Shown piece by piece: positions 11,893 through 26,200 of a DNA stretch of 64,000 nt (the stretch's first letter is position 1; each line of letters starts with the position of its first letter). The translations under genes and the position numbers were made by a program. Below the pieces are notes generated by a model that was not told the DNA's origin, made no database searches, and saw only the letters and a program-made list of their open reading frames with translations. Origin of the DNA: Hirudo medicinalis (taxonomy: Eukaryota > Annelida > Clitellata > Hirudinida > Hirudinidae); contig MPNW01000515.1 of the NCBI GenBank assembly GCA_011800805.1, positions 50,027 to 114,026 on the forward strand. Reading direction: 5' to 3'.

Positions 11893-13054
11893 TTTTCTTT
11901 TATTTCTAGTGAGAAATTCTGATAAAATGTTGATGAAAACTCATTCATTGCTTGTCTTCAGCTCTGAAAACGTTTCACCCGAGCAAAAATATCGTCAACT
12001 ACGAAATAAACTTGAGTCCATTTTAGAAATTAACGATCAACTGTATGTGTTACATTCTTTCAAGACCTTCCTTAATGTTTGCTAATAATGGTTCCCTAAT
12101 GGTTGGTGTTTGTATTTGATCTTTTTGTTTGATGAACCCGACAAACATGCTTTGAAAACTCTTACAAACTCCAACTATTTGCATTGGTCTTTCAAATTCG
12201 ACATCAAAGTGATGTTCACTTGTTCAATGATTTCATTTGCTGGTATGTCAAAACATTCACGCCAGATTTAAAGCGGCATAATGCAAATTTGAGAAATTAT
12301 TCGATGATAATGATGACGATGTCAATGATGATTCCTCAATACCATAACAATACCATTCGTTGAAGTACAGAAAGCAATCAAGGAGTTTGCCATTAACGCC
12401 TGTATTTAAAATAACGAACAATCTCATAGTTTTCTTCTTAATTGGCTGCTCAAACTAGAGAAGGAAATCGAAAAAAATTTTTTTTCAAAGTATGCAGGAT
12501 TGATTTGTTAGCACTTGAACCTGCTGTTTCTCTGGGATTTCTAGTGTCCATCTCTCAGAACGGTTAAGTTGCAGTCAAGGCCATAAAGAGTTTATAAAAA
12601 GTTATTATCGTAATTAAATTATAATATTGATTGTTATTTTAAAGGCATTATTGCCATCGAGAACGTCCTCGTATCGTGTGTATGTGTTTTGCTTAGGTTT
12701 GTGCTGTCAACCTGAATGATCCAATAAGCGGTGTTTCGTAAGACGCACAAATATTATATTTATTTTTATCTGCTTAGTTACACTGCTGGGAAGCGACTAG
12801 AAGCGACATTGGAGGTCTTCCAATGATGAGCTTCAAAATGTAATTTCTTGTTTCCAAATAAATCTCTTGAGTAACAAAAGATATTCTTGTCAACTTGAGA
12901 TAACTTGTTCGCGTTATCGTTCAAGAGATTGGAGTTTTATTTATTAGTTATATAGTAATTATGCAAGGAATTCATTTTTACATAAAAACTTAAAGAATTA
13001 ATTCACGCCAGGTTTCCAAGGTTACTAACGAAATAAACGAAAATGAATTCAACC
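11893..13054. other. gene-free stretch
   Basis: AT-rich sequence between the composite transposon and the AAT microsatellite. No ORF with recognisable homology, RNA gene or clear repeat was seen. Confidence 0.4.
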
Positions 13055-13154
<100 letters not shown>

Positions 13155-13380
13155 TAATAATAACAAAAAAAATAATATAAACAAAACAAAAAAATTGCAA
13201 CAACAATAATAATAAAAGTAATAACAACAATAATCGCCAAACTTTGAGATTCTGTGTTTGAATCCAATCAACTCTACACTGCAGAGTCTCCATATCAAAA
13301 TATTTTCCTTAAAATACAATATTTATTATACATAAATAATATTTAAAATCAGATAAATAAAAATTTCTAAGTGAATTACA

Positions 13381-13463
13381 AATATTCTATTTAAATTCCA
13401 AATATTCCGTTTAAATTCCAAATATTCCGTTTAAATTCCAAATATTCCGATTAAATTCCAAAT
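13381..13463. repeat. 20-bp tandem repeat, four copies
   Basis: A 20-bp unit (AATATTCCGTTTAAATTCCA) occurs about four times with single-base changes. Not coding. Confidence 0.85.
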
Positions 13464-13812
13464 AATTATCTGCAAGAATCAAATCCCATAAAGGCAAAAG
13501 CACTTGAAGACTTCAGAACGCGGCGCATTTAATCCCGAGAAGTGAGTTGAAACGAGTGAATGTCGAAGTTCTGCGGAGGTTCAACATTCAGTTCGCTACG
13601 AATCTTCTTCAATTTCTCTCAAACGGCTTACTTGAGTATTTATTTTACGAAATAAACGAGGATTTAAAACATTTCATCTTGAAAAGAATAAAAGAATAAA
13701 AGATGTCTGACGTTTTTGAACTTTGAGATTTCATGTGAACATTGAAACCGATCTCAAGTGATTACAAAGTGTGGACCAAGAAAATTGGTTAGTTGGTTAT
13801 TATTATTATTAT

Positions 13813-13848
<36 letters not shown>

Positions 13849-15151
13849 TATTATCACCGTTAAGTTAATTGATTAGTTAATTAATTATGGAAACTAGTTT
13901 ATTAATTGTTTAAATTAATTTTGCAGCAATATTTGCACGTTACCGATTGGAGATGGTGATTTTTAGTGATGAATTGATGTGATGCAAGTCGTCATCCAAC
14001 TTATTATTAATAAGTTGACCCTCGTTCATCCACTGCATCGATGTTCACTTTTAAAACTTTCAATTTTTAAAGTTCTAACGAACACGTCCAAGCGCCGGTC
14101 ACGAAAATAAAAAATAAACTTAGTGATAACGAATCTTATTTACTTTATTTAGCTGAATAATTGAAAGTAAATACCGCCTCACAGTAATTCATAATTAGCT
14201 TGGACTTAAAATTCCCTAACAAACCTGCATCGTGTTTAAAAATCTTTCTGACGTTTTTGGTTCATGGCTTCTTGAACATGTCCAACTCAGTCAACTGTTT
14301 GCATTTGCTGAGATCCATTATTACATATTGCATCTTCATTAAAAAAACCTTTTTTAATGAATAAATAGTATTTGCAAGCATAATATTTACAAAGCATTTT
14401 TATGAAGTAGCATTTATAATTAACGTACATTATTAAGATAACCACGTTGATTCGGAATTTAATTTCAACGAGTGTCATCACATTGAAACAATCACATTGT
14501 TCCACTTTCATTTTTTCGACTGCAAACTAAAATCACAAATTCTTAAAAAATTGAGCGGTGTTGTTTAAAATGAACTTATTTCTCGTTCATTTCATTATTG
14601 TTAATTAACTATTTATTGGTTACGTCACTGATTAAGCACCAGGATCAGTCTGACATGTGCGTCTTTAATGGTCCTTAATTTGTACGATTTTTGATCGACC
14701 TGCCACGCTGAATAAAAAAACAACACAAGGACTCTGTTTTAATCATTTCCAAAAGGATTCATTAAATCTCTTTTTCTTTTCTAAAATAAAAATGAAATGT
14801 CATTTTTTGAATAAAAATGCAAACATAAAATATAAAAAAAATAGAACAATAGATGCATGTTTAAGAACAGTATTCGTGCGAAACTACTTGGATGCAGGAG
14901 TTATACAGGATTTTGTAATTAGGGGGGGGGGGGCACTTCCCCCCATGGATACAGACGATGATCGTGTCTGACGCATCAACGAATGATGCAGCGCACAAAC
15001 GATCTGGACTAAGACCAAATTTGTTCCAATGCATCTGTGAATACGGTCAGCCTTTCTCTATTCAATAGACCAACAACCCAAAAACATCTCAACAACGTTC
15101 CAGGAAGCGAAAGCAGATGTTAACTTATTGAATCCATTGACATTGGCGTAT
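13464..15151. other. gene-free stretch
   Basis: No recognisable gene. Holds a small TTA/AAT block near 13798-13830 and a run of ten G near 14922-14933, possibly a sequencing or assembly weak point. Confidence 0.4.
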
Positions 15152-15523
15152 TCATCCACCGTAACTGCATAGTTTGTCAAGGCAACCACCCTGTCTCGTT
15201 GATTGATCGGCATAGCCTCTCCATTGGCTCCCAAAATACCTGTTATACTTGTTTTGGATAGGTATGGCCATTAGTTGGACAAAGCTGTTGAAACTTNATC
15301 GACCACCGGAATCACAGGATGCTATAATTGATACCATCTGGTGCCAATGACTAGTATGTGCTACTTGATTTACGAACATAAAGTATGCCCTCTTAAACAT
15401 AAGCTTCATGCATTCAATTTCTAAAATTGCAGCTTCATTCGAAACTTCAACAATTTTAGCCGAAATATCTGACCCCTTGACATCTGTTGAGCAGTGACAG
15501 TAAATTTGAGTCGCTAGAAGCAT
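15152..15523 (-). pseudogene. interrupted ORF, possibly a hAT-type (DUF4371-like) relic
   Basis: A 123-codon minus-strand frame crossing a single N at 15297. The order of an alpha-helical KLMFKRAYFMFVNQVAHT segment, a gap, then NKYNRYFGSQ and YADQST faintly resembles the N-terminal part of hAT-derived DUF4371 proteins (K.AYF...HT..., then ADEST). The match is weak and the frame breaks downstream. It could be chance. Confidence 0.25.
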
Positions 15524-15755
15524 GTTTTGCAGCTTTATCTGATAGTTTCAGCTTGGAGATAGTGGAAACGATTTAAAAAATAAGTTTTGTCATCCATACG
15601 TTTTTCAATTTTACTATCTGCGAGCCAAACATTTTGACAGATGTCACAAACATATCAATTTGACACTTTTGCGATCCACAAATACTTATCGTCGGATGAT
15701 GATGACACCAGTCGTGAAGCTGATCAGCTGACCGCAGTCACTGCCTGATTCCAGA

Positions 15756-15759
15756 TCAT

Positions 15760-15801
<42 letters not shown>
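15756..15801. repeat. CAT and CAG trinucleotide run
   Basis: About seven ATC/CAT units followed by about eight CAG units, just upstream of the ENPP first exon. Not in a recognised coding frame. Confidence 0.8.
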
Positions 15802-15803
<2 letters not shown>

Positions 15804-16040
15804 ACCGCATTTGTCATTTTTCACTTTTTAACATTTAAACGAGTTGAAATCGTTCGATCAATTAATTAAAAAATATTCAGATCGCTAAAATGTTCAGGCA
15901 GATGTTGCAATGCATTCAATTTCTCACGATGATTCATTTTCATTGATATTGTATCTTTTCCATTTATTTTGGAATTAAAAGCGGTTTGGTAATTAAATGC
16001 TTTTAAAATTGAATTCAGGAATTCCAACCAAAACGTCACA

Positions 16041-16445
16041 ATGGATTACGGAGCCCCATCCAGAGAACCAATAATGGTGGGTTGTTGAATTTGTTTATCT
16101 TTAGTTTACAATTATTATTTTTAAAGTTATTGCTGACAATGTTATGTTATTGTGGATTCTATTATTTCTTAAACAAAGACTTTTATTTTCCAAAATATAT
16201 ATTATTTTAAGAATATTTTTAATGCAAATATGTTGATGAGCACGTCCTCGTTAAGTGCGGGGTTCGAGGAATTTTCTTGTCCCATGTTTTATGAGTCATA
16301 ATTATATTTAATAACAATTAATTAATAGAATATTTAATCTTAATAATAATAATGATAATTTATTGTTATTAATAATAATAATAATAATAATAAATTAATA
16401 TTATAATCAATTATAATAAGAAGAATAATAAATTAATAACAATAA

Positions 16446-16481
<36 letters not shown>

Positions 16482-16572
16482 ATAAATTAATAACAATAAA
16501 TTATAATAATAATAATAATAATAAATTAATAACAATAAATTATTAAAACAATAAATAAATTAATAACAATAA

Positions 16573-16611
<39 letters not shown>

Positions 16612-19600
16612 GTTATTATTATCTAATCTTTTTATTGTTTGGCTTATCAGTTTAATGAGAGATTTAATGAGAACTTCTTTAAAAAACAAAGTTGTTATTG
16701 TTCAAATGTTCAACATGCATCTAATCGGGGATCACGACATCCAGAGTATAATATTTAACACAGCCCTCATGTGTATTTAAATTATTCAAAGTATTATTCA
16801 AATTATTTTTTTAATGATATTGAATTATTTTTTTTTAGTTTCTTTTGTGGTTTAATGTTTTTGTTTAAGGTATTTTATTGAATTAAATTTATCTAAATTT
16901 TAAATTAAAATTGTTGCAATTAATATTTAAATTAAGCTCATTAATATTTAAATTTGGCTCATTAATATTTAAATTTGGCTCATTAATATTTAAATTAGAC
17001 TCATTAATAATTAAATTAGACTCATTAATAAATAAATTAGGCTCATTAATAATTATTGCTGTCCATCGATGCATAGTTATTGTAGAGAGGATGCATCGAT
17101 TCGAGTGACTGAGAAGTATTTAATTCAGATGGATGAAGACAAACATCTTGACGAACGAAGCATGAGTGTCACAGGTGTTGCTGTTGTCTTCGTTTCAGTG
17201 GTGAGAATATTTGAAGTTCTACGACACTTATTCATAATAAATATATTAGGTTGAGATGTTTCTGTTGGACATTTGTTAATACAAGCGTGTATTCAATTAC
17301 ATTTTTAAATAATTTTGAAGTTATTTCGTTTTGTTGTTTTAAATTGAAACTTATAATGCCACTGTTCCTTTTAAAACTCAGAATTGCTTGCTGAGGTCTT
17401 AAGCTAACTGTAAATACTTTAAATACTTTTATGGATGAATATTTATTTGTGGAAATTACGAGAGGATTATTATTATTAATATTTATCATAATTACTGTTA
17501 ATTTTTGATTTTTGTGGTAATTATATTTTAAAAATACTGCAATCGTTGCAACAAAAAGTGATCATCACAAATTGTTTCTTGAAAGAGGAGGATCAATTCG
17601 AATTGCATCCATTAATAATTAATAATTATTAAATTAAATTAAATTAATTAATTAATCGATATATATTAAAAGTTTAATAACAACTTTAAACATTTATTTT
17701 TAGGCCTCATTAATTCATTGAACTCAAATATTTGCTTGCTTACTCAACCGTTGTCTCACATGAGAGACTTGTGCAAAGTTATTTTGGTTATTTGAAAACA
17801 AACTTAAGACAAACTGAGTATTTTCAAGGAATTCTTAGTAAAATAATTGTTTAAAATTGTTGTAAATATGCAATAGGTTAAGGAACAGGTACTTTTATGT
17901 ATTTCCAATTTAATGTGATAGAAATGATATAAAGTAATTATTAAATATATTAATAATATTGTTATAATAATATAATAATAAAAATATTTTTATTATTGTA
18001 ATAATATATAATACATAATATATTATTATTACATATTATTTTCACTAAATACGCTCGAATGAATTCAACAGTGCATTTCTATTAATGATTTTGTTCAATT
18101 AACCTTTCAAAGATGCGAAATTCATCAGAACTTGAGGCTGATCAGTTTCGACAATTCCATCTTCAGAGCCTCATTTCCGAATAAATAACACACTAAATTT
18201 TATCGAAGTTACAACAATAATCGAAAAATGAAACGAAAAATTACGAATTTTTATTTATAATTATAACAATTGTGTTGTCACTCAAACGTGAAATTATCTG
18301 AACATAGTTATTTATAAAACATGCACTAGTGAACCTCTCAGTGATGACTTTTCAAGTGACCTCTGTGACCTCTGTGACCTTTAACCTCATTGAAATGAAA
18401 TCGTCACTCCAACATCAACACATTAATAAATAACATTAATAAATAACATTAATAAACAACATTAATAAATAACATTAATAAACAATGTTAATGTTAATGT
18501 TAATAGCTGTGGTTGATTCCCGATATTATAATTAGCAAGTTTATCAGTGAATGACCTACTAATGCGAAACAAATGAAAACAAAATGGCGACCAGGAAAGT
18601 GGAATCTGTGAATGAGGACGACGACGACGACGACCGTGACGATATTGATGATGATGTTGATGATGATGTTGGTGATGATGTTGGTGATGATGTTGATGTT
18701 GGTGATGATGACGACGATGATGCTATTGATGATAATTATGTTTCAGGCTCTATTGACCATTGGCCTAGGAGTAGGTTTGGGTGTTGGTTTGCAGAATAAA
18801 CGTGCAACTGTCCCAAAATCCTGCTTCAAGAAGTTTCAAAATGTTGAAAACCAACATCGTGTTAATGAGACGCGGATTGAACGATGCCCATCACCAACCA
18901 ACCTCCAATGTCCTGCAGGGTGAACTGATTAAGATTCATGAATTAATGAATTAATGAATGATTACCAAACACATTAACATAATCTAGTCACACGAATATT
19001 AAAGCATTAGTTATTACCATGCCTCTTCTTTATTTTAGACCACTGTGAATCTATTTCGGAAAAATACATTAAATTTGGATTTCACTTTAACTATAACTAA
19101 AAGTTTGACATATTTCGAAATCATTGAACCGAATGTTTGCGTGAAAATCAATAATTTTCAATTAATTTTTCATTTCTTGAGTTACCTTCAAAATTTTAAC
19201 AAAATTTCCAGGAAATCTCAGCCCCCTCTGATCGTCGTGTCATTGGACGGTTTCAGGGCAGAATATTTGCTAAGGAATATGACCCCCAATTTGAAGTTCA
19301 TGTCCAACTGCGGTGTCCATGCCCCCTTCATGAGGGCCACATTTCCAACAAAAACATTCCCCAACCATTACACCATGGCTACTGTGAGTACAACTTCATC
19401 ATTTTGACTGAAGCCATCGTCGTCGTCAACATCATCACCTTTCAACAGGGTCTGTACACAGAGACTCATGGAATTATTGACAACTTCTTCTACGACCTCG
19501 ACAAGAATCGAACCTTCAGCCTCTCAACTGACGAAGTCTTCAACAAGAGATGGTACCACGGAGAACCTGTTGGTTGAATTTGACTTTTTATGTGTTCTCG

Positions 19601-22600
19601 AATTAAATCGAATAATTATTATCGAAATTCATCTATTTGAATAACAATGAAATTTATTACGATTTCTTTCTAATTTCCTAATAAAAATAAATGCTAACGA
19701 GCACCAATAAAGTTATTTAAGTGTTTTTTTCATTCGTTTTAAATTATTTCAAATTTAAATTTTCGCTGAAGATTTGGAACACAGCCACAAAGTCAGGGAG
19801 GAGAGTGTTGAGTATGATGTGGCCAGGATCTTCCGTCGACATTCAAGGTGGTCATCGTCAATTCCTGATTTCAAAACGATTCAATTTATTACAATTATTT
19901 GTTATGCTAGAAAATTTAATAACTTGTATTGATTTCATCTCTTTAGATTGACCTCGCTCTAAAACAACCTTAATTAACAACTAACTTTGGGTTTAAAATG
20001 AATTGTTTTCCTTCAAAAAAGTGACAAAATACATTTAATTGAAGGAACAAACTGTTTCAATATTCATTATTTTTATCATTTATTTTTTAAATCATGATAT
20101 TCTCGATGTAAATCATTTTTTGATAATCAATAAAATTATTTCCAGATATGAGACCCGATGCCTGCTACGATTACGACAGGTTTGAATTTGTTCCACCTCA
20201 CAAAGTTCCACAACTCACTCAATTCACTCAATCAACTTCCCATGCGCTTGGTTTTGCAGGATGCTCAAATTAACCAACATTTTTACGTCAAGAAAATAAT
20301 TAAAAGTTACATTAAAAGTTTATTTCAAAATTTAATTTATAAATTCATGAATTACAGAACCCTAGGATTTAGAGGCAGAGTGGAGGAAGTGTTGACATAT
20401 TTTAATTCAAAAGATGCGTCCACCCATCCGGATCTTGTTTTAATTTACCTGGAACAACCAGACACAGCCGGCCACGACCAGGGACCTTATGGGGACTGGG
20501 TTGGTTGACAAAACTGATCATCTTTTGCTTCGTGCATGATTCGTTCCTTCGACAGGTTCAAGGAAATTTGACCATGGTAGACAACTTGGTTGGTACTTTG
20601 GTCAATGGCATAATGGACAGGGGATACAAGGACTGCGCCAACTTTATCGTTGTTGCTGACCACGGTTTGTGGAAAATATGAATATTGATTTTTAATCATT
20701 AAAAGGATTGTTAAAGAAATAATAATAATAATAACAGAAACTGCACAAAATTGACACAAAAGTCGTATCAAGAATGAATGAGTTCTAAATTAGTGTATCG
20801 AATGAGTAACACAACCATTTGAAATAAAGTGAATATTAATTTCAAATAACCAAAAAAAAAAAATTGTGCGGTCTCACAAACCACGAAATTGAAAATATTC
20901 TGGAAATAATTGAAAATGTTCCAAAATTTCATCCAGGAATGGACAGATCAGACTGCAGCAAGTCAATCAACATCGCCCAATATTTGGATGCAAACAAGTA
21001 TTTTGTTTACAACGGTTTCCATTCAAGAATATCAAGCAAGTATCTCATGGACAACAAGAAGAGAACATTTTATCCCAATCCTAACCCAGGTAACACCATG
21101 TCAATTCAGGTAACAACAACATCGTAGGTGTATCATCAATCAACAATCACAATACTCAACCCTCAGAACAGGTTAAATGTGAATTTCCATTTCTGAGCTT
21201 AACCTTCCATTCATAGAACTTTACATCAAAATCTAGGATAGGGTTTGATTGAATCGATGGTTTGAATTTATAAATTAGCAAATAAAATGCGTAGCCAATT
21301 AAATTATTACAAGAACAATTCATTTATTAATGCATACATCCACAAATGAACAACAAAAGTGCCCCTGAACGAAACACTGTCTAATCTCTCCTGCACCATT
21401 TACAACGGCACCAAGAACTGGCACATGAGGGCCCACGCCAAGAAGGATCTGCCAAAGAGGTACCATTACTCGAACAACCCACACATCGATGAAGTTGTCC
21501 TTGACATTCAACCTGGTTTTGTTGCCGGGGCGTGAGTTCAAATTTCAATTTATTTCGTTTTTGTAATGATACATTTTTTTAAAAATAATATGACTCATTA
21601 TTATCTGCTGTTATCAATCAAAATTATTGTCGTCATTATTAGTCATAATTATTGATATTATTGTCGGCATTGTAGTTATATTACTATTATTTATGGATAA
21701 CAACCTGTTGCAAAGGTGTTGTGCGTTCTGTTAAATAATCTTTTTCAATTGTTTTTACGTTGCGTAAACCAGGTATGTTTATCAATCACTAATTCTGAAT
21801 TTGACAATGTGGATAACATTAATAACAAATATTGACGGCAACTACAACTAGAAATCGAATCAATGACATATTTTAATAGAAATAATATTTTACAATGTTC
21901 ACAATTACATTTGTGATTGTAATACAAGTTGTAGCTCCACAAATGATGTTTCAGCTTTCCAAACAACAAGTGCAGCATGAAAATGGGTGGCCACGGATCA
22001 GACAACACATACGGAAGCATGCATGTTTGTATTGACTCATTTGTATTGCATATCAAATGCTTGCAATACAACATTAATAACATTTTATGCGCTTCTTAAA
22101 AACCAGTCATTTACATTTCAACCAAATATTTGACACCATTTGACATGTTCACCCTGTGAACACAAAATCAGGAACAAAAACCTTAATTCAGACAACAATT
22201 TGTAATTATTTTTGAAAATGTTTGTGTTGACATTTTTATTTCAGGCCATATTCTTGGGGATGGGTTCCTCACTGAAACAGAAATTTGTCGAACCGTTTGA
22301 AAACATTGAACTGCACAACCTGTTTGCAGGTAGTTTGCGAAATTAATTAAATTCAAAACTCTTCAAAACTAATTAATTTCAAAACTCTTCAGTTGAACAC
22401 CGGAGACACTTCCAATATTTTTATTTATACTCATCCGTTCTTTCTGTCCATTTTGTGATTTGCAATATGTCGATGTATTTAACGTGTTTAATCTTGTAAA
22501 TATGACCTCGATATTTGTGATTATTAATTTCGTTCTCCAAAAGATCTCCTAAGCGTAAAGCCAGCTCCAAACAACGGAACTTATGGCAGACTGCACTTCC

Positions 22601-23218
22601 TCGTAAAAGGCAACAGCAAGGAAACATTGGCTCCTCATCCAAACACAGTCGAATACAAACCTTGTCCTTTTCCTGAATTTGTTACTGACAGAATCAGACT
22701 AAGGAATATTTCAGGCTTCCCACCCGTGAACTCCTCATGCGTTAGATACTTTCGAATTTTTTTATATACATATGACTATTTCATCTGTAATACCGTAGCA
22801 TTACAAACGTAAAGTAGCAATACCGTTATAAAATACATTACATTACATTACAAAATTACATTTTTGAATATTTCGGATTAATTACACAACATGAACAACG
22901 TTTACTGCCATTCCCTTCTCTATGGTACATCTACCTCTTTGATCCTTTCCTTGCAGCGCGTCCAAAACAAACTCGCCAAACTTGTCCTTCTTAACCCAAC
23001 CTTCAATAGCACTGACTGCCTCATCATCTTCAAAATCGCCCTCATGACATATCGAACTCTCGCGACATCCAATCCACCCTATCTCCAACACCTTCTTTTC
23101 CGCCGTCATACATCTGGTCTTCGCTCATCTTCCACCATTCAACTACACNCACCAACATGAAGCTAATGAAGACACAAGGCGCCTCTGACGCTATGCAAAT
23201 GGCGCATTATAAATTAAC

Positions 23219-23249
<31 letters not shown>

Positions 23250-26200
23250 TGTACTTTAATTATTTGACCGACATTTAATGCTATTAATAGCATTTAAAAA
23301 GGCTTTTACGTAATAATTACACATTACATGATATATTTTTTTTAAAGTCAAATTGGTTTCATAAAAGTTTTCAGGTCAAAAGGAGGAGAAATTGGACAAA
23401 AAGTTGATTCTGACAGAATCTGAAATCCTGGAATCTCTAGCTTTGAATCTTCCACTTGAGTTTCCAGGATCGAATTTTGCTTCAAATTGTTGTAAATTGA
23501 TTCAAAAGGATTTCATTTCTTCATTCAATCCACAGTTTCACATGCCCCTTTGGACTTCATTCACAATTTTCAATAACAAGGTAACAGATTAATTTCAAAA
23601 GATAGATTTTAATTAATTCAATTTAAGTTAATTATATTCAAATGACTAACGTTCCTGCATGCTGTTGTAATGGCAACAGTCGTAATGCGTCGCGTTCGCA
23701 ACCCAGCCAGGGAGAACCAGGGAGAGCCAGGGAGCGCCCTCATGTAGGACCCAATATAAATGCCTTCACACCCAATTCGGATACATAAGGCACTCAAAAT
23801 AAAGGGCTAAATACAAATTATTAATAATTGATTTATTTCAGTTATTATTTTTTAATATTGTCAGTTAATGTGAACAATTTTAATTGTTCAAGAAATAAAT
23901 TTCAGACTTCCAACGTTCTAAAGAATGATTGGTTGTCGGACAAAAACGTGAAAAAATGTTGCATCAGAGCAGACGTGAGAACAAACGACACGTTGAATTA
24001 TTCACAATTTCAAAACGAAAAACTCGGAATTAAAAGAGCATTCTTATTTCCTCCTGGTATTTCTTAAAATTTGATCTTGTTATTCATGCCTGGTAACATA
24101 TTGTATTAATATTTATTCATACGATTCTTCTTAATCTCAATCACGGTCCAACATTTTGTAATTGAATCAGAATGGCAAACAGGAAAAGTAGAATGAGCAA
24201 TAAAAATTGACAATTAATATTTATTTAAATAATAACATTTATTTATTCAGGTTTCACAAAATTCCTTGATGATATTTCAAGTAGCCACGTTTCTTCGAAT
24301 GTTGTTCCAATGTACGAGGATTTTGAAGGAGGTGATGACGATGACATTTGACGACGACGATGTTATTGATGCTGCTGCTTCTGATGATGATGACCATGAT
24401 GATGATGACGATGACGATGACGATGTCGATGTAGATGATGAAGAAGATGAAGATGATGGTAGATGGCAAGCAATTAATTTTTATTTAAACATCAGGTGTA
24501 TGGAAGGAGATGTTGCATTTGGTAGAGGAATATTCGGAGAAGTACAAGAAACTGAATGTCCTTGTTGGTCCTGTTTTTGATCAAAATGCCGACGGATTGG
24601 CTGATTCTTTGCAGGATGTCGTAGAGTATGAATTTAAATTTGTAATTACAATATTAGATTTTAAATTTTAGACATTAAATTTAAATTTTGTAGGTTTAAT
24701 AATTTAAACTATTTTTAAATTAATCAAAAAATTGATTGTAAATATTCGCATTAAACTAGTTTCATGACATTTTGCTCACATCCAATAAAGCATTACATAA
24801 CATTGCGTTATGTGCTTCATAACCTGAGCAATTGAAATGTACTCAACTTTAATAATAAATTAGTTAACAAATAATTAATAAATAATTAGTTAATATTTAA
24901 TTAAACAAGACAAAACACAAAACAAAGGCACGTTAACATTAAAAACATTTCTCTGATGAGACAAACGAGGTTAACCTCGTCAATCGTGGAAGTTAAACAT
25001 TAACTGAATAAAAAGCTCTATTGAAAAAAAAACATTCCCACTCGACAGGTTTGTGGATGACGAGAAGCAGGTTGCCATTCCGTCACATTATTTTCTCGTC
25101 CTCACGAAATGTCAAAGCGAAAGCATGGATCTGAAGTGCTTGAATTCATTCCACGTTCTTTCCTTCCTTCTTCCACACGTCAGAAATCCTGGAAACTGCT
25201 GGGTGTGAATCATTTCCAACTGATATCATGCTGCACTTCAATCTAAATATCACTTTAGTGTTCAAATAATGTTTCCAAAATAAGCAGACTTGATTTTGGA
25301 CCAGATTGATTTACTATTTATTTCGTTTATTTTTGTTTTATTCACTTAAAAAGAAACATTATTGTTAAGTAACTGCTGCACTAAATAATGATGCATGGAA
25401 GCAAAATATTCTAAATTGTGTTTCAAAGTAAATTCTCAAAATTATTTAATGACGCAAAATTGCTTGCGAAATGCGTACTTGACGACAGTGCCATTTTGAA
25501 TGACCAGGACAAAAGAGTGGACAATTACTTGAGGGAGAACGTGGCCCGAGTGAGGGACATCGAACTGCTGACTGGCCTCACTCTCTTGAACGGAATCAGA
25601 GACTCAGAAACGAGGATGAGGCAGTTGACATTTTTGGCAGAAGAACTTTGGCCTCGTTGGTCGTGGTTTGATGTTGAACCTGATACGTGTCCAACTTTCA
25701 TCGACGACCCAAAAAAGTAATTGTTATCGTTTAATTATTTGCAATTATTTATTTGTTACAATGAGCCGAACATATTCACACCACGTGACTTTCAAAATCA
25801 TCAGTTGATGAAATGGCTTTTCAGATGTATAGTACATAAATGTAGCATAAATACATTTAAGATATATTTAACATACATATACAAAATAATTTGTATTACA
25901 TTATGAAACGTATTCATTCGGTTTAAATATTATTTCAGATGCAAGGATCAGAAAATTCCTCTCCTCCTGGTTTCATTGGACGGCTTCAAACCAGATTACC
26001 TCCTCAGGAAGCTGACACCCACTATTGAACGACTTTACAAATGTGGAGCCACTCATTCGTCCATGACGTCTGTTTATCCGAGCATGACCTTCCCCAACCA
26101 CTTCTCCATAGTCACAGTAATTTGTGATTTTCAGCTTTGAATTTTTCCTTTTTTTTTTATTGCAAGAATTCATCGACGTAAATGTGAATGCTGAAACTAA

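Noticed and set aside
14922..14933. G-run as a G-quadruplex or regulatory site
   Set aside because: A single homopolymer without the four-tract pattern; more likely a sequencing-prone run.
18584..18923. ATG-led poly-Asp frame (and an overlapping Met-rich frame) as the start of the ENPP gene
   Set aside because: The exon at 18747 joins in phase 0 to exon 17129-17200, which supplies the first half of the TM helix, and that joins in phase 0 to 16041-16076. The Asp/Met runs are then just a GAT array in the intron.
24254..24580. Asp-rich ORF as coding sequence
   Set aside because: The flanking ENPP exons (24251-24331 and 24496-24625) are in phase when the GAT array is spliced out, and the joined protein matches the family.
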